Notes under the pieces: generated by a model
What the model saw: only the letters and a program-made list of their open reading frames with translations
Databases searched by the model: none
Told to the model about the DNA's origin: nothing
Program-made: the position numbers and the translations under genes
NCBI RefSeq assembly: GCF_004916895.1
Contig: NZ_SNTZ01000003.1
Location: forward strand, 368,448-432,447
Source: Flagellimonas alvinocaridis
GTDB taxonomy: Bacteria; Bacteroidota; Bacteroidia; Flavobacteriales; Flavobacteriaceae
Reading direction: 5' to 3'
Length of the DNA stretch: 64,000 nt
Shown: positions 8,465 to 17,666 of the stretch, one piece after another
How positions within the stretch are numbered: position 1 is the stretch's first letter
Layout: each line of letters opens with the position of its first letter

Positions 8465-10048
8465 ATGAACAAGAAGCTATTCGTCCTTCTAGTCATTCTT
8501 ATGAGTTTGTCCCTTACCGGGATAATATTCGTTCAGGTATATTGGATACGGACATCCATAAACGACAAGGAAGAGCAATTTTCAAGGACGGTCACGGATA
8601 TTTTGGATAAGGTGGCTGGTAGAGTGGAGATGATGGAGATGAAAGATTATTCAGACCGTTTGGCTTCGCTCGTGGACAGTATTGGTCAACCTAAAAGCAC
8701 ACAGTTCAGGAATTTTTTGTTTGTTGACCGGGATTTGAACTCCGATGAGATTCTTTTTTATTCCCACGGAATTCTTGAAGAAGATTACAATATAACATCT
8801 ACGTTCTTTGATAACATAGGCGGAGAAGACGATACAACTACGTTTAAAAACTATACCAGTAAACGTACCAAGGCTGTATTTAAGGAAGAGTATGGTTTGG
8901 ATGGGAAGAGCTATAGTTTGACCCCCATCCAAAGAGCTGAAAAAATTGGAGGGTTGTCCAGGATTGATAAGGCAGCATGGGAAGATGTCTTTATGGAATA
9001 TGCCAAGACAAGACCCATTCATAAAAGAGTATCCAATCAAGAATTGGAACTTTTATTGAGCCAAGAGCTGAAGAACAGGAATATTGATATAGATTACGAA
9101 TATGGGGTCTATAGTCAGGGCTACCCCACAAAAGTACGGTCAAAGAAGTTCAAGTTTTCCGGTTCAAAAATGTACAAGGCGCCAATTTTCAAGGATAGTG
9201 AGGGGTTCACCAATTTTTCATTGCTGCTCACCTTTCCCAAAATGAAAAAATTCTTGTTCAGGTCTATAACGGGGATGGCACTATTGTCCCTCATATTCAC
9301 TTTGGTGATTATGATCGCATATTCCAGCGCTATCTATCAGTTGATAAGGCAAAAGCAGATATCCGAAATCAAATCGGATTTCATCAACAATATGACCCAT
9401 GAGTTCAAGACTCCCATCGCTACTATCAACTTGGCCGTGGAAGCCATTCGCAACCCAAAGGCGATAGAGGACAAGGAAAAAGTACTACGGTATTTGGGTA
9501 TGATAAGGGACGAGAACAAGCGTATGCATGCGCAGGTGGAAAACGTTCTGAGAATATCTAAACTGGAGAAAAACCAACTGGATATCAGTAAGGACAGGGT
9601 GGATGTGCACGACATCATCGGCGATGCCATTGCCCATGTGGAATTGATCGTGCAGGATAGGGGAGGCTATGTAAATGCCCATCTTGAAGCCGAGAGATCT
9701 GAAATTTTGGCCAATGACATGCACATGACCAATGTAATTGTAAACATACTGGACAATGCCATAAAATATTCTCCTGAGCCGCCAAAAATTGATGTGTATA
9801 CAGAAGTGGTGAAAAACAATATCATCATAAAAGTACAAGATCAAGGGGCCGGAATGAGCAAAGCCGTCCTTAAAAAAGTTTTTGAGAAATTTTACCGGGA
9901 GCATACCGGTGATATACATAATGTAAAAGGCCACGGATTAGGGTTGGCCTATGTAAAAAGAATAACAGACGACCATCAAGGAGAGGTTTATGCAGAAAGT
10001 GAAAAAGGAAAAGGAAGCACATTCTTCATAAAACTCCCCCTAATTTAA
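8465..10048 (+). CDS. Sensor histidine kinase, RprX-like
   Basis: A 527-residue membrane sensor kinase. There is an N-terminal membrane segment (about 5-28), a long extracytoplasmic sensor region without a recognisable fold, a second membrane segment near 270-293, then the DHp box FINNMTHEFKTPIATIN with the phospho-accepting His near residue 311. ATP-binding boxes follow: N (NILDNAIKY), G1 (DQGAGMS), F and G2 (GHGLGLAYV). The response regulator gene follows after 9 bases. The pair resembles the Bacteroidota RprXY system; the signal sensed is unknown. Confidence 0.9.
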   Translation: MNKKLFVLLVILMSLSLTGIIFVQVYWIRTSINDKEEQFSRTVTDILDKVAGRVEMMEMKDYSDRLASLVDSIGQPKSTQFRNFLFVDRDLNSDEILFYSHGILEEDYNITSTFFDNIGGEDDTTTFKNYTSKRTKAVFKEEYGLDGKSYSLTPIQRAEKIGGLSRIDKAAWEDVFMEYAKTRPIHKRVSNQELELLLSQELKNRNIDIDYEYGVYSQGYPTKVRSKKFKFSGSKMYKAPIFKDSEGFTNFSLLLTFPKMKKFLFRSITGMALLSLIFTLVIMIAYSSAIYQLIRQKQISEIKSDFINNMTHEFKTPIATINLAVEAIRNPKAIEDKEKVLRYLGMIRDENKRMHAQVENVLRISKLEKNQLDISKDRVDVHDIIGDAIAHVELIVQDRGGYVNAHLEAERSEILANDMHMTNVIVNILDNAIKYSPEPPKIDVYTEVVKNNIIIKVQDQGAGMSKAVLKKVFEKFYREHTGDIHNVKGHGLGLAYVKRITDDHQGEVYAESEKGKGSTFFIKLPLI

Positions 10049-10057
10049 AAGCAAACT

Positions 10058-10771
10058 ATGGAAACAGAGAAAAAGAAGATATTATTGGTAGAGGATGACC
10101 CTAACTTTGGGATTGTTCTTAAAGACTATTTGTCCATGAACGATTTTGAAGTGGTTCTGGCCAAAAATGGTATGGAGGGTTTTGAGAAATTCAAAAAAGA
10201 CAATTATGATGTCTGTATCTTGGATGTGATGATGCCTTACAAAGATGGGTTTACCCTTGCAAAGGAGATTCGTGAGAAGAATGAGAATGTTCCTATCATT
10301 TTCCTTACTGCCAAGACCATGAAAGAAGATGTGCTCAAGGGGTATAAGGCCGGTGCCGATGATTATTTGAACAAGCCCTTCGATTCTGAAGTATTGTTGA
10401 TGAAACTTAAAGCCATACTTCAACGAAAAGCATCCAGTACTTTGGCAGACAGCAAGCAGTTTGAGTTCCAAATTGGAAATTTCCACTTGAACTCTAAATT
10501 ACGCTTCTTGAAATTCAACGATGAGGAGCCTATTAAACTTTCGCCCAAGGAAAATGAACTGTTACGTTTATTGGCATTGCATGAGAATGACTTAATGCCA
10601 AGGGAATTGGCGTTGACAAAAATTTGGAGAGACGATAATTACTTTACCTCAAGAAGTATGGATGTGTACATTGCCAAACTCAGAAAATATCTGAAACGTG
10701 ATGATACAGTGGAGATCCTGAATATTCATGGTGAAGGTTTCAGATTGGTGATTAAAGCTGAGAACCAATAA
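10058..10771 (+). CDS. OmpR-family response regulator, RprY-like
   Basis: The receiver domain has the acidic pair VEDD at residues 11-14, phospho-acceptor Asp in CILDVMMP (about 56), a conserved Thr in FLTAK and Lys in YLNKPFD (about 106). The C-terminal winged helix (about 140-235) contains KLSPKENELLRLLALH and SRSMDVYIAKLRKYL, typical of the OmpR/PhoB group. All phosphorylation residues are present, so it should be a normal partner of the kinase encoded just upstream. A double hairpin terminates the operon. Confidence 0.93.
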   Translation: METEKKKILLVEDDPNFGIVLKDYLSMNDFEVVLAKNGMEGFEKFKKDNYDVCILDVMMPYKDGFTLAKEIREKNENVPIIFLTAKTMKEDVLKGYKAGADDYLNKPFDSEVLLMKLKAILQRKASSTLADSKQFEFQIGNFHLNSKLRFLKFNDEEPIKLSPKENELLRLLALHENDLMPRELALTKIWRDDNYFTSRSMDVYIAKLRKYLKRDDTVEILNIHGEGFRLVIKAENQ

Positions 10772-10777
10772 AAGAAA

Positions 10778-10819
10778 TACTATTTTTTAATAGTAAGCCG
10801 CCCAAAGGGCGGTTTTTTT
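10778..10819 (+). terminator. Two adjacent hairpins ending the regulator operon
   Basis: First an A+T-rich inverted repeat (TACTATT / AATAGTA, 10778-10795), then CCGCCC-AAA-GGGCGG (10798-10812) followed by seven T. The second is a strong intrinsic terminator. The run of A before it is weak, so use by the convergent gntP gene is possible but less sure. Confidence 0.85.
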
Positions 10820-10831
10820 ATTGTATGATAG

Positions 10832-12166
10832 TTAGGTAAATAGGTACACCAAGGATACGGATAACATTCCTACAATCGACAAAATTGTGGTCATTACTGT
10901 CCATGATTTAAAGGTCTCCTTTTCAGTAATGCCCAAATATTGTCCAACCAGCCAAAAGCCACTATCATTTACATGGGAAAAAATGCTTGCCCCAGACGCA
11001 ATGGAAATTACCATGCAGGCCAATTGCAACGAATTTAAATCAGTATGGATAAGTAAAGGCGAAACCAGTCCTGCGGCAGTAATCATGGCTACAGTGGATG
11101 ATCCTTGTATGACCCTAACAATGGCTGCACTTATATAAGCAAAGATAAGTACAGGGATTCCTGCATTGCCCAACGATGTTGCCAAAAGTCCTCCTGCCCC
11201 AGTATCGGTCAGTACCTGTTTGAAAACCCCGCCGGCCCCTGTCAGTAAGATAATGGTTCCTGCTGGGGCTAAAGATTTTGTGGTAATGTTTAAAAGTTGT
11301 GACTTGGAAAATCCTTTTCGGATTCCAAAAACATACCATGCCAATAGATTGGCTATGATCAACGCTGAAAAGGGGTGTCCAATCAAAGCGATAAAATTCA
11401 AGATTGTTTCATTAATGCCAAATGCTCCCGTTGACAGTATGGTATTGGTTAGAATCAACAAAATCGGTAGGCCAATAATAAACAGTGTCTGTCCAATAGG
11501 AGGGAGTTGGGTTGGATTCTTGTCCTCTATCTGTTTAGGTGCTTCAACAAATATTTTTTTTGATATGTACTTTCCGAAAAGAAGTCCAGCAAATAGGGCA
11601 GAGGGAATTCCAGCAAAAAAACCCATTAAAATGACCCATCCTAAATCGGCCCCTATAATGTCGGCAACTGCAATGGGTCCTGGAGTGGGTGGAATAAAAG
11701 CATGGGTGATGGCCAGTCCGGCAAGCAATGGAATGGCATATAACAATAATGACTTTCCTGTTTTTCGTTGCAAGGCATAGATCATGGGAACCAAAATGAT
11801 GAAGGCCACATCAAAAAAAACAGGGATGGCGATTAAAAACCCGGAAACGGCCATAGCCGATGGGGCATTTTTTAATCCAAATTTGGAAACCATAAAGTCT
11901 GCAATGGTTTTGGCGCCGCCCGAAGCTTCCAAAATTCCTCCGAACATGGCGCCGAGCCCCACCACGGTTGCAACAAACCCCAATGTCCCACCCATTCCTG
12001 TTTGGATGGTGGCTATGATTTGTTTGGCATCCAGACCGGCAATAAGCCCTACTACAATGCTGCCTATCAATAGGGATACAAAAGCATGGATGCGAAGCTT
12101 TAGAATTAAAAAAAGCAGTACGGATATACCAACAATGACCGCAAGAAGTAAATTGACTTCAATCAT
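10832..12166 (-). CDS. gntP: GntP-family gluconate permease
   Basis: A 444-residue polytopic membrane protein with about 12 hydrophobic segments. Family signatures include FVATVVGLGAMFGGILEASGGA near residue 64, HAFIPPTPGPIAVADIIGADLG near 155 and ISAAIVRVIQGSSTVAMITAAG near 340. GntP-type carriers import gluconate or related sugar acids with protons. The adjacent gluconokinase gene, whose end overlaps this start by 4 bases, supports gluconate as substrate. It is the last gene of the minus-strand run that begins near 19.6 kb. Confidence 0.9.
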   Translation of the reverse strand: MIEVNLLLAVIVGISVLLFLILKLRIHAFVSLLIGSIVVGLIAGLDAKQIIATIQTGMGGTLGFVATVVGLGAMFGGILEASGGAKTIADFMVSKFGLKNAPSAMAVSGFLIAIPVFFDVAFIILVPMIYALQRKTGKSLLLYAIPLLAGLAITHAFIPPTPGPIAVADIIGADLGWVILMGFFAGIPSALFAGLLFGKYISKKIFVEAPKQIEDKNPTQLPPIGQTLFIIGLPILLILTNTILSTGAFGINETILNFIALIGHPFSALIIANLLAWYVFGIRKGFSKSQLLNITTKSLAPAGTIILLTGAGGVFKQVLTDTGAGGLLATSLGNAGIPVLIFAYISAAIVRVIQGSSTVAMITAAGLVSPLLIHTDLNSLQLACMVISIASGASIFSHVNDSGFWLVGQYLGITEKETFKSWTVMTTILSIVGMLSVSLVYLFT

Positions 12167-12657
12167 TTGAGCTGTCTTAGGATTTCTTCTACGATTTTAT
12201 TTGATTCTTGTGCAATGGACACGGTGATTGCCTTTGAAGGGGGCTCAAGGGTTTCGAACTGTGATTTTAATAACCCAAGTGGCATGAAATGGTCTTTTCT
12301 GCTCGCCAAACGCGATTGTATCAAATCAAAAGAACCATCCAGATAGATAAACTTAAGTTGTTGGCCCATTCCCGATTTTAGGATGCTTCTATAGGTTTTC
12401 TTCAGTGCCGAACAGGCTATAATCACTCCTGAGTCTTTATGCTCCAGAGCCAAAGCGTTCAACCGTAAAAGCCAACCTTTCCGGTCTAGATCGTTCAATG
12501 GAATTCCAGATGACATTTTTTGAATGTTCGCTTCAGGATGAAAATCATCTCCATCAAAAAAAGGATAACCCAACTGATCGGCAAGCAGTTTACCAATTGT
12601 GGTTTTTCCAGTACCACTGACGCCCATAACAACTAGGACTTTACTGTTCTTGACCAT
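12163..12657 (-). CDS. gntK: Gluconokinase
   Basis: Gluconokinase phosphorylates D-gluconate to 6-phosphogluconate for the pentose phosphate or Entner-Doudoroff routes. The P-loop GVSGTGKT is at residues 12-19, followed by FFDGDDFHPEANIQKMSSG and IPLNDLDRKGWL, and then CSALKKTYR, all characteristic of the thermoresistant gluconokinase family. At 164 residues it has the family length. It overlaps both neighbours: 17 bases with miaA and 4 bases with gntP. No gluconate-responsive GntR regulator is present here. Confidence 0.93.
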   Translation of the reverse strand: MVKNSKVLVVMGVSGTGKTTIGKLLADQLGYPFFDGDDFHPEANIQKMSSGIPLNDLDRKGWLLRLNALALEHKDSGVIIACSALKKTYRSILKSGMGQQLKFIYLDGSFDLIQSRLASRKDHFMPLGLLKSQFETLEPPSKAITVSIAQESNKIVEEILRQLK

Positions 12658-13573
12658 GAGATATGTTATTTAGTTGGTCTGAAACTGCCTTAAAGATGTT
12701 TTTAGGTTCTGTTTTGTGGTCCACCCAGAGTATATTTTGATTTTTCCGCAGCCAAGTCAGTTGCCGTTTGGCAAAACGCCTTGTGTTCTTTTTGATTTCT
12801 GAAACAGCAGTGTCCAGAGGACAATGTCCGTCAAGATATTCAAAAAGTTCTTTGTAGCCAACTGTTTGTAGGGCATTCAGATGCCTGTAAGGATGCAACT
12901 TTTGTACTTCCTCCAACAAACCAGCCTGCATCATAAGGTCTACCCGGGTGTTGATGCGTTTATATATGACCTCTCTTGGCGCTTCTATGCCAACATAAAG
13001 GGCCTTGAACTCTCTTTTGGGTTTGTATTGATTCAAGAACGTGGAATAGGGTTTGTTTGCCATAATGGAAACTTCCAAGGCTCTAATTAACCGATGTGGG
13101 TTTTCAATATCCACGATTTTATAGTAGGACGGGTCTCTTTCCCTTAATTCCTCTTGCAGGGAATTTAGTCCCTCTTCATCCAACTTTTGATTCAAGGATT
13201 CCCTGATTTTGGGGTCTACTTCTGGAAATTCATCCAATCCGTTCACCACGGCATCCACATACAAACCGCTTCCTCCGACCATTATGGCAACATCTTGCTT
13301 TCGAAACAGCTTACTCAATAATTCAATGGCATCTTTTTCAAAATCCCCGACTGAATAAGGATCAAAAATGCTTTTGTGTTGAATGAAATGGTGCGTAGCC
13401 GCCTTTAATTCCTCTTTGGAAGGCACTGCAGTACCTATTTCCATTTCTTTAAAAAATTGCCGGGAATCAGCAGATATGATTTCGGTGTTAAAATGTTGGG
13501 CTAACCCAATACCAAGGGCAGTTTTTCCTATGGCAGTGGGCCCCACTACCGCTATGAGTACCTTGCAACTCAT
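12641..13573 (-). CDS. miaA: tRNA dimethylallyltransferase
   Basis: MiaA adds a dimethylallyl group to A37 of tRNAs that read codons starting with U. The P-loop GPTAIGKT is at residues 11-18. SADSRQFFKEMEIGTA follows, with the catalytic-type Asp, then VGGSGLYVDAVVNGLDEFP and the C-terminal tRNA-contact region RRFAKRQLTWLRKN. At 310 residues it has normal length. The 3' end overlaps gntK by 17 bases and the 5' end overlaps the channel gene by 4 bases. Confidence 0.95.
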   Translation of the reverse strand: MSCKVLIAVVGPTAIGKTALGIGLAQHFNTEIISADSRQFFKEMEIGTAVPSKEELKAATHHFIQHKSIFDPYSVGDFEKDAIELLSKLFRKQDVAIMVGGSGLYVDAVVNGLDEFPEVDPKIRESLNQKLDEEGLNSLQEELRERDPSYYKIVDIENPHRLIRALEVSIMANKPYSTFLNQYKPKREFKALYVGIEAPREVIYKRINTRVDLMMQAGLLEEVQKLHPYRHLNALQTVGYKELFEYLDGHCPLDTAVSEIKKNTRRFAKRQLTWLRKNQNILWVDHKTEPKNIFKAVSDQLNNISHGQEQ

Positions 13574-14412
13574 AACGTATGGCCGCAGTTATAGCAATGG
13601 GTAGCGTCATCTCGATGCCCTTCGGCGGAGCAACTAGGGCAAGCTTGCGTGTTTAAGTGTACCAGTTTCTTGGTTTCTTCTGTTTCTTTTTTATTTCGAG
13701 AGAACTCTGCGGTAACAATGCCTGTGGGAACTGCAATGATTCCGTAACCTAGTATCATGATTATCGTAGCTAGGAACTGTCCTAAACTTGTCTGTGGGGT
13801 AATATCGCCAAAACCTACGGTGGTGAGGGTTACAATGGTCCAATAAATGCTTCGGGGAATGCTGGTGAAACCTGCATCATCTCCTTCAACAAGATACATT
13901 AGAGTACCTAAGATTACTGAAAGAATCAGTACAACATAAATGAAAACGGCTATTTTGGTACGGCTGGCTTTTAAAGCCGACTGTAATTGGGAAGCTTCCC
14001 CAATAAACTTCACCAATTTTAATATCCGGAAAATACGCAGTAATCGGAATGCCCTAACCGCCAACAATACCTGCGAACCTGCCAAAATATAGCTTAAATA
14101 CAATGGAATAGTGGATACAAAATCTATGATGCCATAAAAACTGAAAATGTATTTCCATGGCTTTTTAATACTGACTATACGGGCTATATATTCTAATGAA
14201 AAGAAGATGGTTACGCACCACTCCAAGACTAGTAAAATTTGATGGTAACGTTCGTCTATTTCCTTGACGGTTTCCAACATGACCAGAATTACACTGAGGA
14301 TAATCAGGAAAAATAGGGCCATGTCGAACAATTTTCCCATTGGGGTGTCCGCCTCATAAATAATTTCATGAAGTTTATTTTTCCATCCAGAATGTGCGTT
14401 CTGCTCTTTCAA
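13570..14412 (-). CDS. Voltage-gated-type potassium channel with C-terminal zinc ribbon
   Basis: A 280-residue six-transmembrane channel subunit. Hydrophobic segments S1-S3 are followed by an S4-like helix with regularly spaced arginines (RAFRLLRIFRILKLVKF, about 120-136), then a pore loop with the K+ selectivity filter TTVGFGD (197-203). After S6 the tail carries CPSC...CYNC (about 258-277), a four-cysteine zinc ribbon that may act in assembly or ligand sensing. The filter supports K+ selectivity; gating is inferred from S4. Both ends overlap their neighbours by 4 bases. Confidence 0.88.
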   Translation of the reverse strand: MKEQNAHSGWKNKLHEIIYEADTPMGKLFDMALFFLIILSVILVMLETVKEIDERYHQILLVLEWCVTIFFSLEYIARIVSIKKPWKYIFSFYGIIDFVSTIPLYLSYILAGSQVLLAVRAFRLLRIFRILKLVKFIGEASQLQSALKASRTKIAVFIYVVLILSVILGTLMYLVEGDDAGFTSIPRSIYWTIVTLTTVGFGDITPQTSLGQFLATIIMILGYGIIAVPTGIVTAEFSRNKKETEETKKLVHLNTQACPSCSAEGHRDDATHCYNCGHTL

Positions 14413-15737
14413 GTTGAAGGAGTTAATGCTATGGTCTTGATTCTATTTTTCTTTCTTAAAAAGGATTCAATGATAAAAGTAGTGTTCTCATCGCTGCTCA
14501 TAGGGGTCATTATGGATTCCAATATATGAATATTATTCATTTGATGATTCAATTCCACATACCCAAAACCTTGCAAATGACCATTTTTGATGAGCAAAAA
14601 GCTACGCTCCCCTGTTTCCCGTCCACGGTCTACCAAAGCAACATTCTTTTCCAAAATACTGTATTTGTCCAACACCTCCATTATCCTTTCATTGCATTGT
14701 TGTGGATTGACATCATCTCCATTTTCGGGTGTTTTTGCAAAAGAAGAAGAGCACAGATTAAACTCAGACTGTATTCTTTCCAAAAAATTCTTGGCGGAAA
14801 CAGCTCCACTGAACCCTATTTTTAGTTTTGCCTTAGAGCTGCCATTTTCTATGCCAACAAGAATATGATCAGAGCCATTCTTGCTAAAACTCACCACATG
14901 CGAAAAAAGATTTCTTCTGGTAATGTTGTTATGTCGTGGGTTGGTTTTTTGCAATTCTTGATATTCTTTAAGGAGTGCGATGAGTTCACTGCCCGTAGGT
15001 TCATAAGTGACTCTTTTGGTCTCTTTTTGCAATCTTCTTGCGAGACTACCCACATTGGTAAAATGTTGGTTGACTCTTTTTTTGATGTTTGTGGTTTTCC
15101 CAAGAAAAATGATTTCTCCTTCTTTGTCGTGCATGTAGTACACCCCTGTTTCGGAGGGTAGGGAAGTGACCATGTCCAATTGGTTGTGGGATAGTTCCCC
15201 GTGAGCCGCTTCCCGGATAACCTCTTGGATGATGCCTTTGCCAGAATCCTTGTTCAGTAGCAATTTAAAGAGTTTCAGGGTGGCTATGGCATCTCCATTG
15301 GCCCGATGCCTGTCGCTCATGGGAATACCCAAGGAGCGGGCAAGTTTGCCCAAGCTATGCGATTCTGCTTCAGGGATTAATTTTTGGGAGAGATCAACTG
15401 TACATAGCGTTTTTCGCTGATAGTCGTACCCTAATCGTCTAAATTCTGTTCTAAGAATACGATAATCAAACTGGGCATTATGAGCCACCAAAGTGGCCCC
15501 ATCCGTAATCTCAACAATCCGTTTGGCCACTTCATGAAATTTTGGGGCGGAACGGAGCATTTTATCTTTAATTCCGGTTAGTTTTGATACAAAAGGCTGA
15601 ATTTCCCGCTCTGGATTGATCAAGCAGATAAACTTGTCCACCACTTTATGCCCATCGAACCGATGAATGGCAATTTCCATGATGCCTTCTTCATTGTATT
15701 TTCCTCCTGTGCTTTCAATGTCGAGTATGGCGTACAT
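14409..15737 (-). CDS. DnaQ-type 3'-5' exonuclease fused to a GIY-YIG nuclease domain
   Basis: The N-terminal ~165 residues are a DEDD exonuclease: YAILDIESTGG gives the first D/E pair, LVAHNAQFDYRILR the second and SDRHRANGDAIAT the final HxxxxD. From about residue 193, LPSETGVYYMHDKEGEIIFLG starts a UvrC-like GIY-YIG domain (GVYY...FLGKTTNIKKRVNQHF). The last ~200 residues have no recognised domain. Such fusions occur in several bacterial phyla and probably process DNA in repair, but the exact substrate is unknown. Confidence 0.85.
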   Translation of the reverse strand: MYAILDIESTGGKYNEEGIMEIAIHRFDGHKVVDKFICLINPEREIQPFVSKLTGIKDKMLRSAPKFHEVAKRIVEITDGATLVAHNAQFDYRILRTEFRRLGYDYQRKTLCTVDLSQKLIPEAESHSLGKLARSLGIPMSDRHRANGDAIATLKLFKLLLNKDSGKGIIQEVIREAAHGELSHNQLDMVTSLPSETGVYYMHDKEGEIIFLGKTTNIKKRVNQHFTNVGSLARRLQKETKRVTYEPTGSELIALLKEYQELQKTNPRHNNITRRNLFSHVVSFSKNGSDHILVGIENGSSKAKLKIGFSGAVSAKNFLERIQSEFNLCSSSFAKTPENGDDVNPQQCNERIMEVLDKYSILEKNVALVDRGRETGERSFLLIKNGHLQGFGYVELNHQMNNIHILESIMTPMSSDENTTFIIESFLRKKNRIKTIALTPST

Positions 15738-15755
15738 GAAACTGTATTGGTGTTT

Positions 15756-16415
15756 TTAGGAATAGTTTCTAACTCCAAAGATACTACTTCCAATGCGTAC
15801 CATGGTGCTGCCTTCTTCAATAGCTACGGAGTAATCTCCGCTCATACCCATGGATAGCACTGAAATATTGGGGAGTTCCTGCTTAAGCTTTTCGAAAATG
15901 GATTTAAGGTTTGAAAATTCTTTTCGAACCTGGTTTTGGTTTGAAGTAAAGGTAGCCATACCCATCAATCCCATAATCTTTATGTTTTCCATGGCTTTGA
16001 ATTCTTCGGACTGAATAAGCTCCTTTAATTCCGCTTCATCCAACCCAAATTTAGTGTCTTCCTCTGCAATGTGCATTTGCAAAAGACAAGGAATCACCCG
16101 ATCATGCTTCTGGGCTTGTTTGTCTATTTCCTTTAATAAGCGAAGACTGTCCACTCCGTGGATCAAGGATACAAATTCGGCCATGTACTTGACCTTATTG
16201 CGCTGTAAATGCCCGATCATATGCCATTCAATGTCCTTGGGGAGCGTTTCCCATTTTTGGGTCATTTCCTGTACTTTGTTTTCACCAAACACCTGCTGTC
16301 CGGCTTCATAGGCCTCCAAGATGGCTTCATTGGGCTTGGTTTTGGAAACCGCTACCAAGGTTACTCCGTCGGGTAATTCTGTTTTTATGTTTTTGAGATG
16401 TTCTTTAATCGACAT
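15756..16415 (-). CDS. YggS-family PLP-binding protein
   Basis: A 219-residue protein with the PLP lysine in VAVSKTKPNEAI (about residue 25), GENKVQEMTQKW, WHMIGHLQRNKVKY and the C-terminal LSMGMSGDYSVAIEEGSTMVR, which binds the cofactor phosphate. YggS/PLPBP proteins have a racemase-like fold, have no clear enzyme activity, and keep vitamin B6 and amino-acid pools balanced. It lies 9 bases after the DUF1015 gene in the same minus-strand run. Confidence 0.93.
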   Translation of the reverse strand: MSIKEHLKNIKTELPDGVTLVAVSKTKPNEAILEAYEAGQQVFGENKVQEMTQKWETLPKDIEWHMIGHLQRNKVKYMAEFVSLIHGVDSLRLLKEIDKQAQKHDRVIPCLLQMHIAEEDTKFGLDEAELKELIQSEEFKAMENIKIMGLMGMATFTSNQNQVRKEFSNLKSIFEKLKQELPNISVLSMGMSGDYSVAIEEGSTMVRIGSSIFGVRNYS

Positions 16416-16424
16416 AAAGACGTA

Positions 16425-17660
16425 TTATAATTCGTAAATAGCCAATCCGCTCCGTAGTTTGGGTTCAATATAGGTGCTCTTGGGCGGCATTACCAAACCT
16501 GCGTCGGCAATAGACTTTATTTCTTCAATAGTAATGGGCACCAAGCTGAATCCCACGGCAAATTTACCTTCATCCACACAGTCCTTCATTTTAATAAGGT
16601 TGTGCTTGCCGTAGCCGTAGGAAATCCGTTTGTCGTTTCTAAGGTCCGTTATTCCCAAAATAGGTTCAAGAATGGTCTTGAACAAGATTTGGGTGTCCAA
16701 TTTACTCAGTGCATTGGTAAAAGTATAATTGGTCCTTCTAAGGTAGAGCGAATAGAACTCACCTTCCAAATACATGCTAAAATGATGCTTCTTGGTAGGT
16801 TTATAGAGGCCATCTTCCCGTTTTTCGATTCGAAAATGCTCATCCAGTTTGATCAAGAATTCCTTTTTGGTATGACCATTCAAATCTTTGACCATACGAT
16901 TGAACTCATAAATCTTGATTTGGGATTCAGGAATGAGATAAGCCATAAAGAAATTGTAGGCTTCCTTACCTGTATGTGCCTTGTTTTGGCCTTCCATTTT
17001 TTTTGCCAACAGGTTGGATGAAGCGCTACGGTGGTGACCATCAGCAATATAAAGGGCATCCATTTGGGCAAAGGCAGCCTCTAAACTTTTGATGGTTTTC
17101 TTATCTGAAATTTTCCAAAGCTTATGGCTAACCCGGTCCGTAGTGGAAAAAGCGTATTCTGGTTGTTTTTGGACTTCTTGTTGAAATATGGTGTGGATGA
17201 AATCATTATCCGTGTAGGTCATCAGCACAGGCTCAGCATTAAAACCAACGGTGTGCAGATAGTCTGCGAACAACCGCTCTCGATGTTGAATGGTGTCTTC
17301 ATGCTTTTTGATGACATCCTTTCTATAATCGGCAACGCTGCAGGCGCAGAAGAACCCAAGGCTTTTAAAATCCCCTTTTCCTATTTGGTAGAGATAAAAA
17401 CAAGCTTGATCATCTTTTTGGAAAATATGTTCCTCCAAAAACTCCAAATATCGATTGTGCACCAATCGAAACCGTTCTTTCCCAGTAATGCTCTTATCAA
17501 ACTTAAACCCTGGATTGATAATATGCAAAAATGAGAATGGATTGTATTTTAGTACGGATTTCAACTCATCTTTGGGATATTCCTCGTAGGAGCGCGAAGC
17601 CACAAAAGAGACCTTGTCCTTGGTTGGTCTTATGGCCTTAAAGGGTTTTACTAGGGCCAT
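16425..17660 (-). CDS. DUF1015 family protein
   Basis: A 411-residue soluble protein matching DUF1015: an N-terminal FKAIRPTKDKVSFVASRSYEE, the middle YIADGHHRSASSNLLAK near residue 207 with its conserved His pair, and a C-terminal VGFSLVPITIEEIKSIADAG. The family is widespread, and the GHHR motif suggests metal or phosphate binding, but I know of no settled function. It starts 6 bases after the dehydrogenase gene. Confidence 0.85.
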   Translation of the reverse strand: MALVKPFKAIRPTKDKVSFVASRSYEEYPKDELKSVLKYNPFSFLHIINPGFKFDKSITGKERFRLVHNRYLEFLEEHIFQKDDQACFYLYQIGKGDFKSLGFFCACSVADYRKDVIKKHEDTIQHRERLFADYLHTVGFNAEPVLMTYTDNDFIHTIFQQEVQKQPEYAFSTTDRVSHKLWKISDKKTIKSLEAAFAQMDALYIADGHHRSASSNLLAKKMEGQNKAHTGKEAYNFFMAYLIPESQIKIYEFNRMVKDLNGHTKKEFLIKLDEHFRIEKREDGLYKPTKKHHFSMYLEGEFYSLYLRRTNYTFTNALSKLDTQILFKTILEPILGITDLRNDKRISYGYGKHNLIKMKDCVDEGKFAVGFSLVPITIEEIKSIADAGLVMPPKSTYIEPKLRSGLAIYEL

Positions 17661-17666
17661 TTTTCA

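Noticed and set aside
11166..11780. Plus-strand frame of 204 codons inside gntP
   Set aside because: Antisense of a clear membrane permease; composition is biased (Pro, Met, Lys, Ser) as expected for an antisense shadow.
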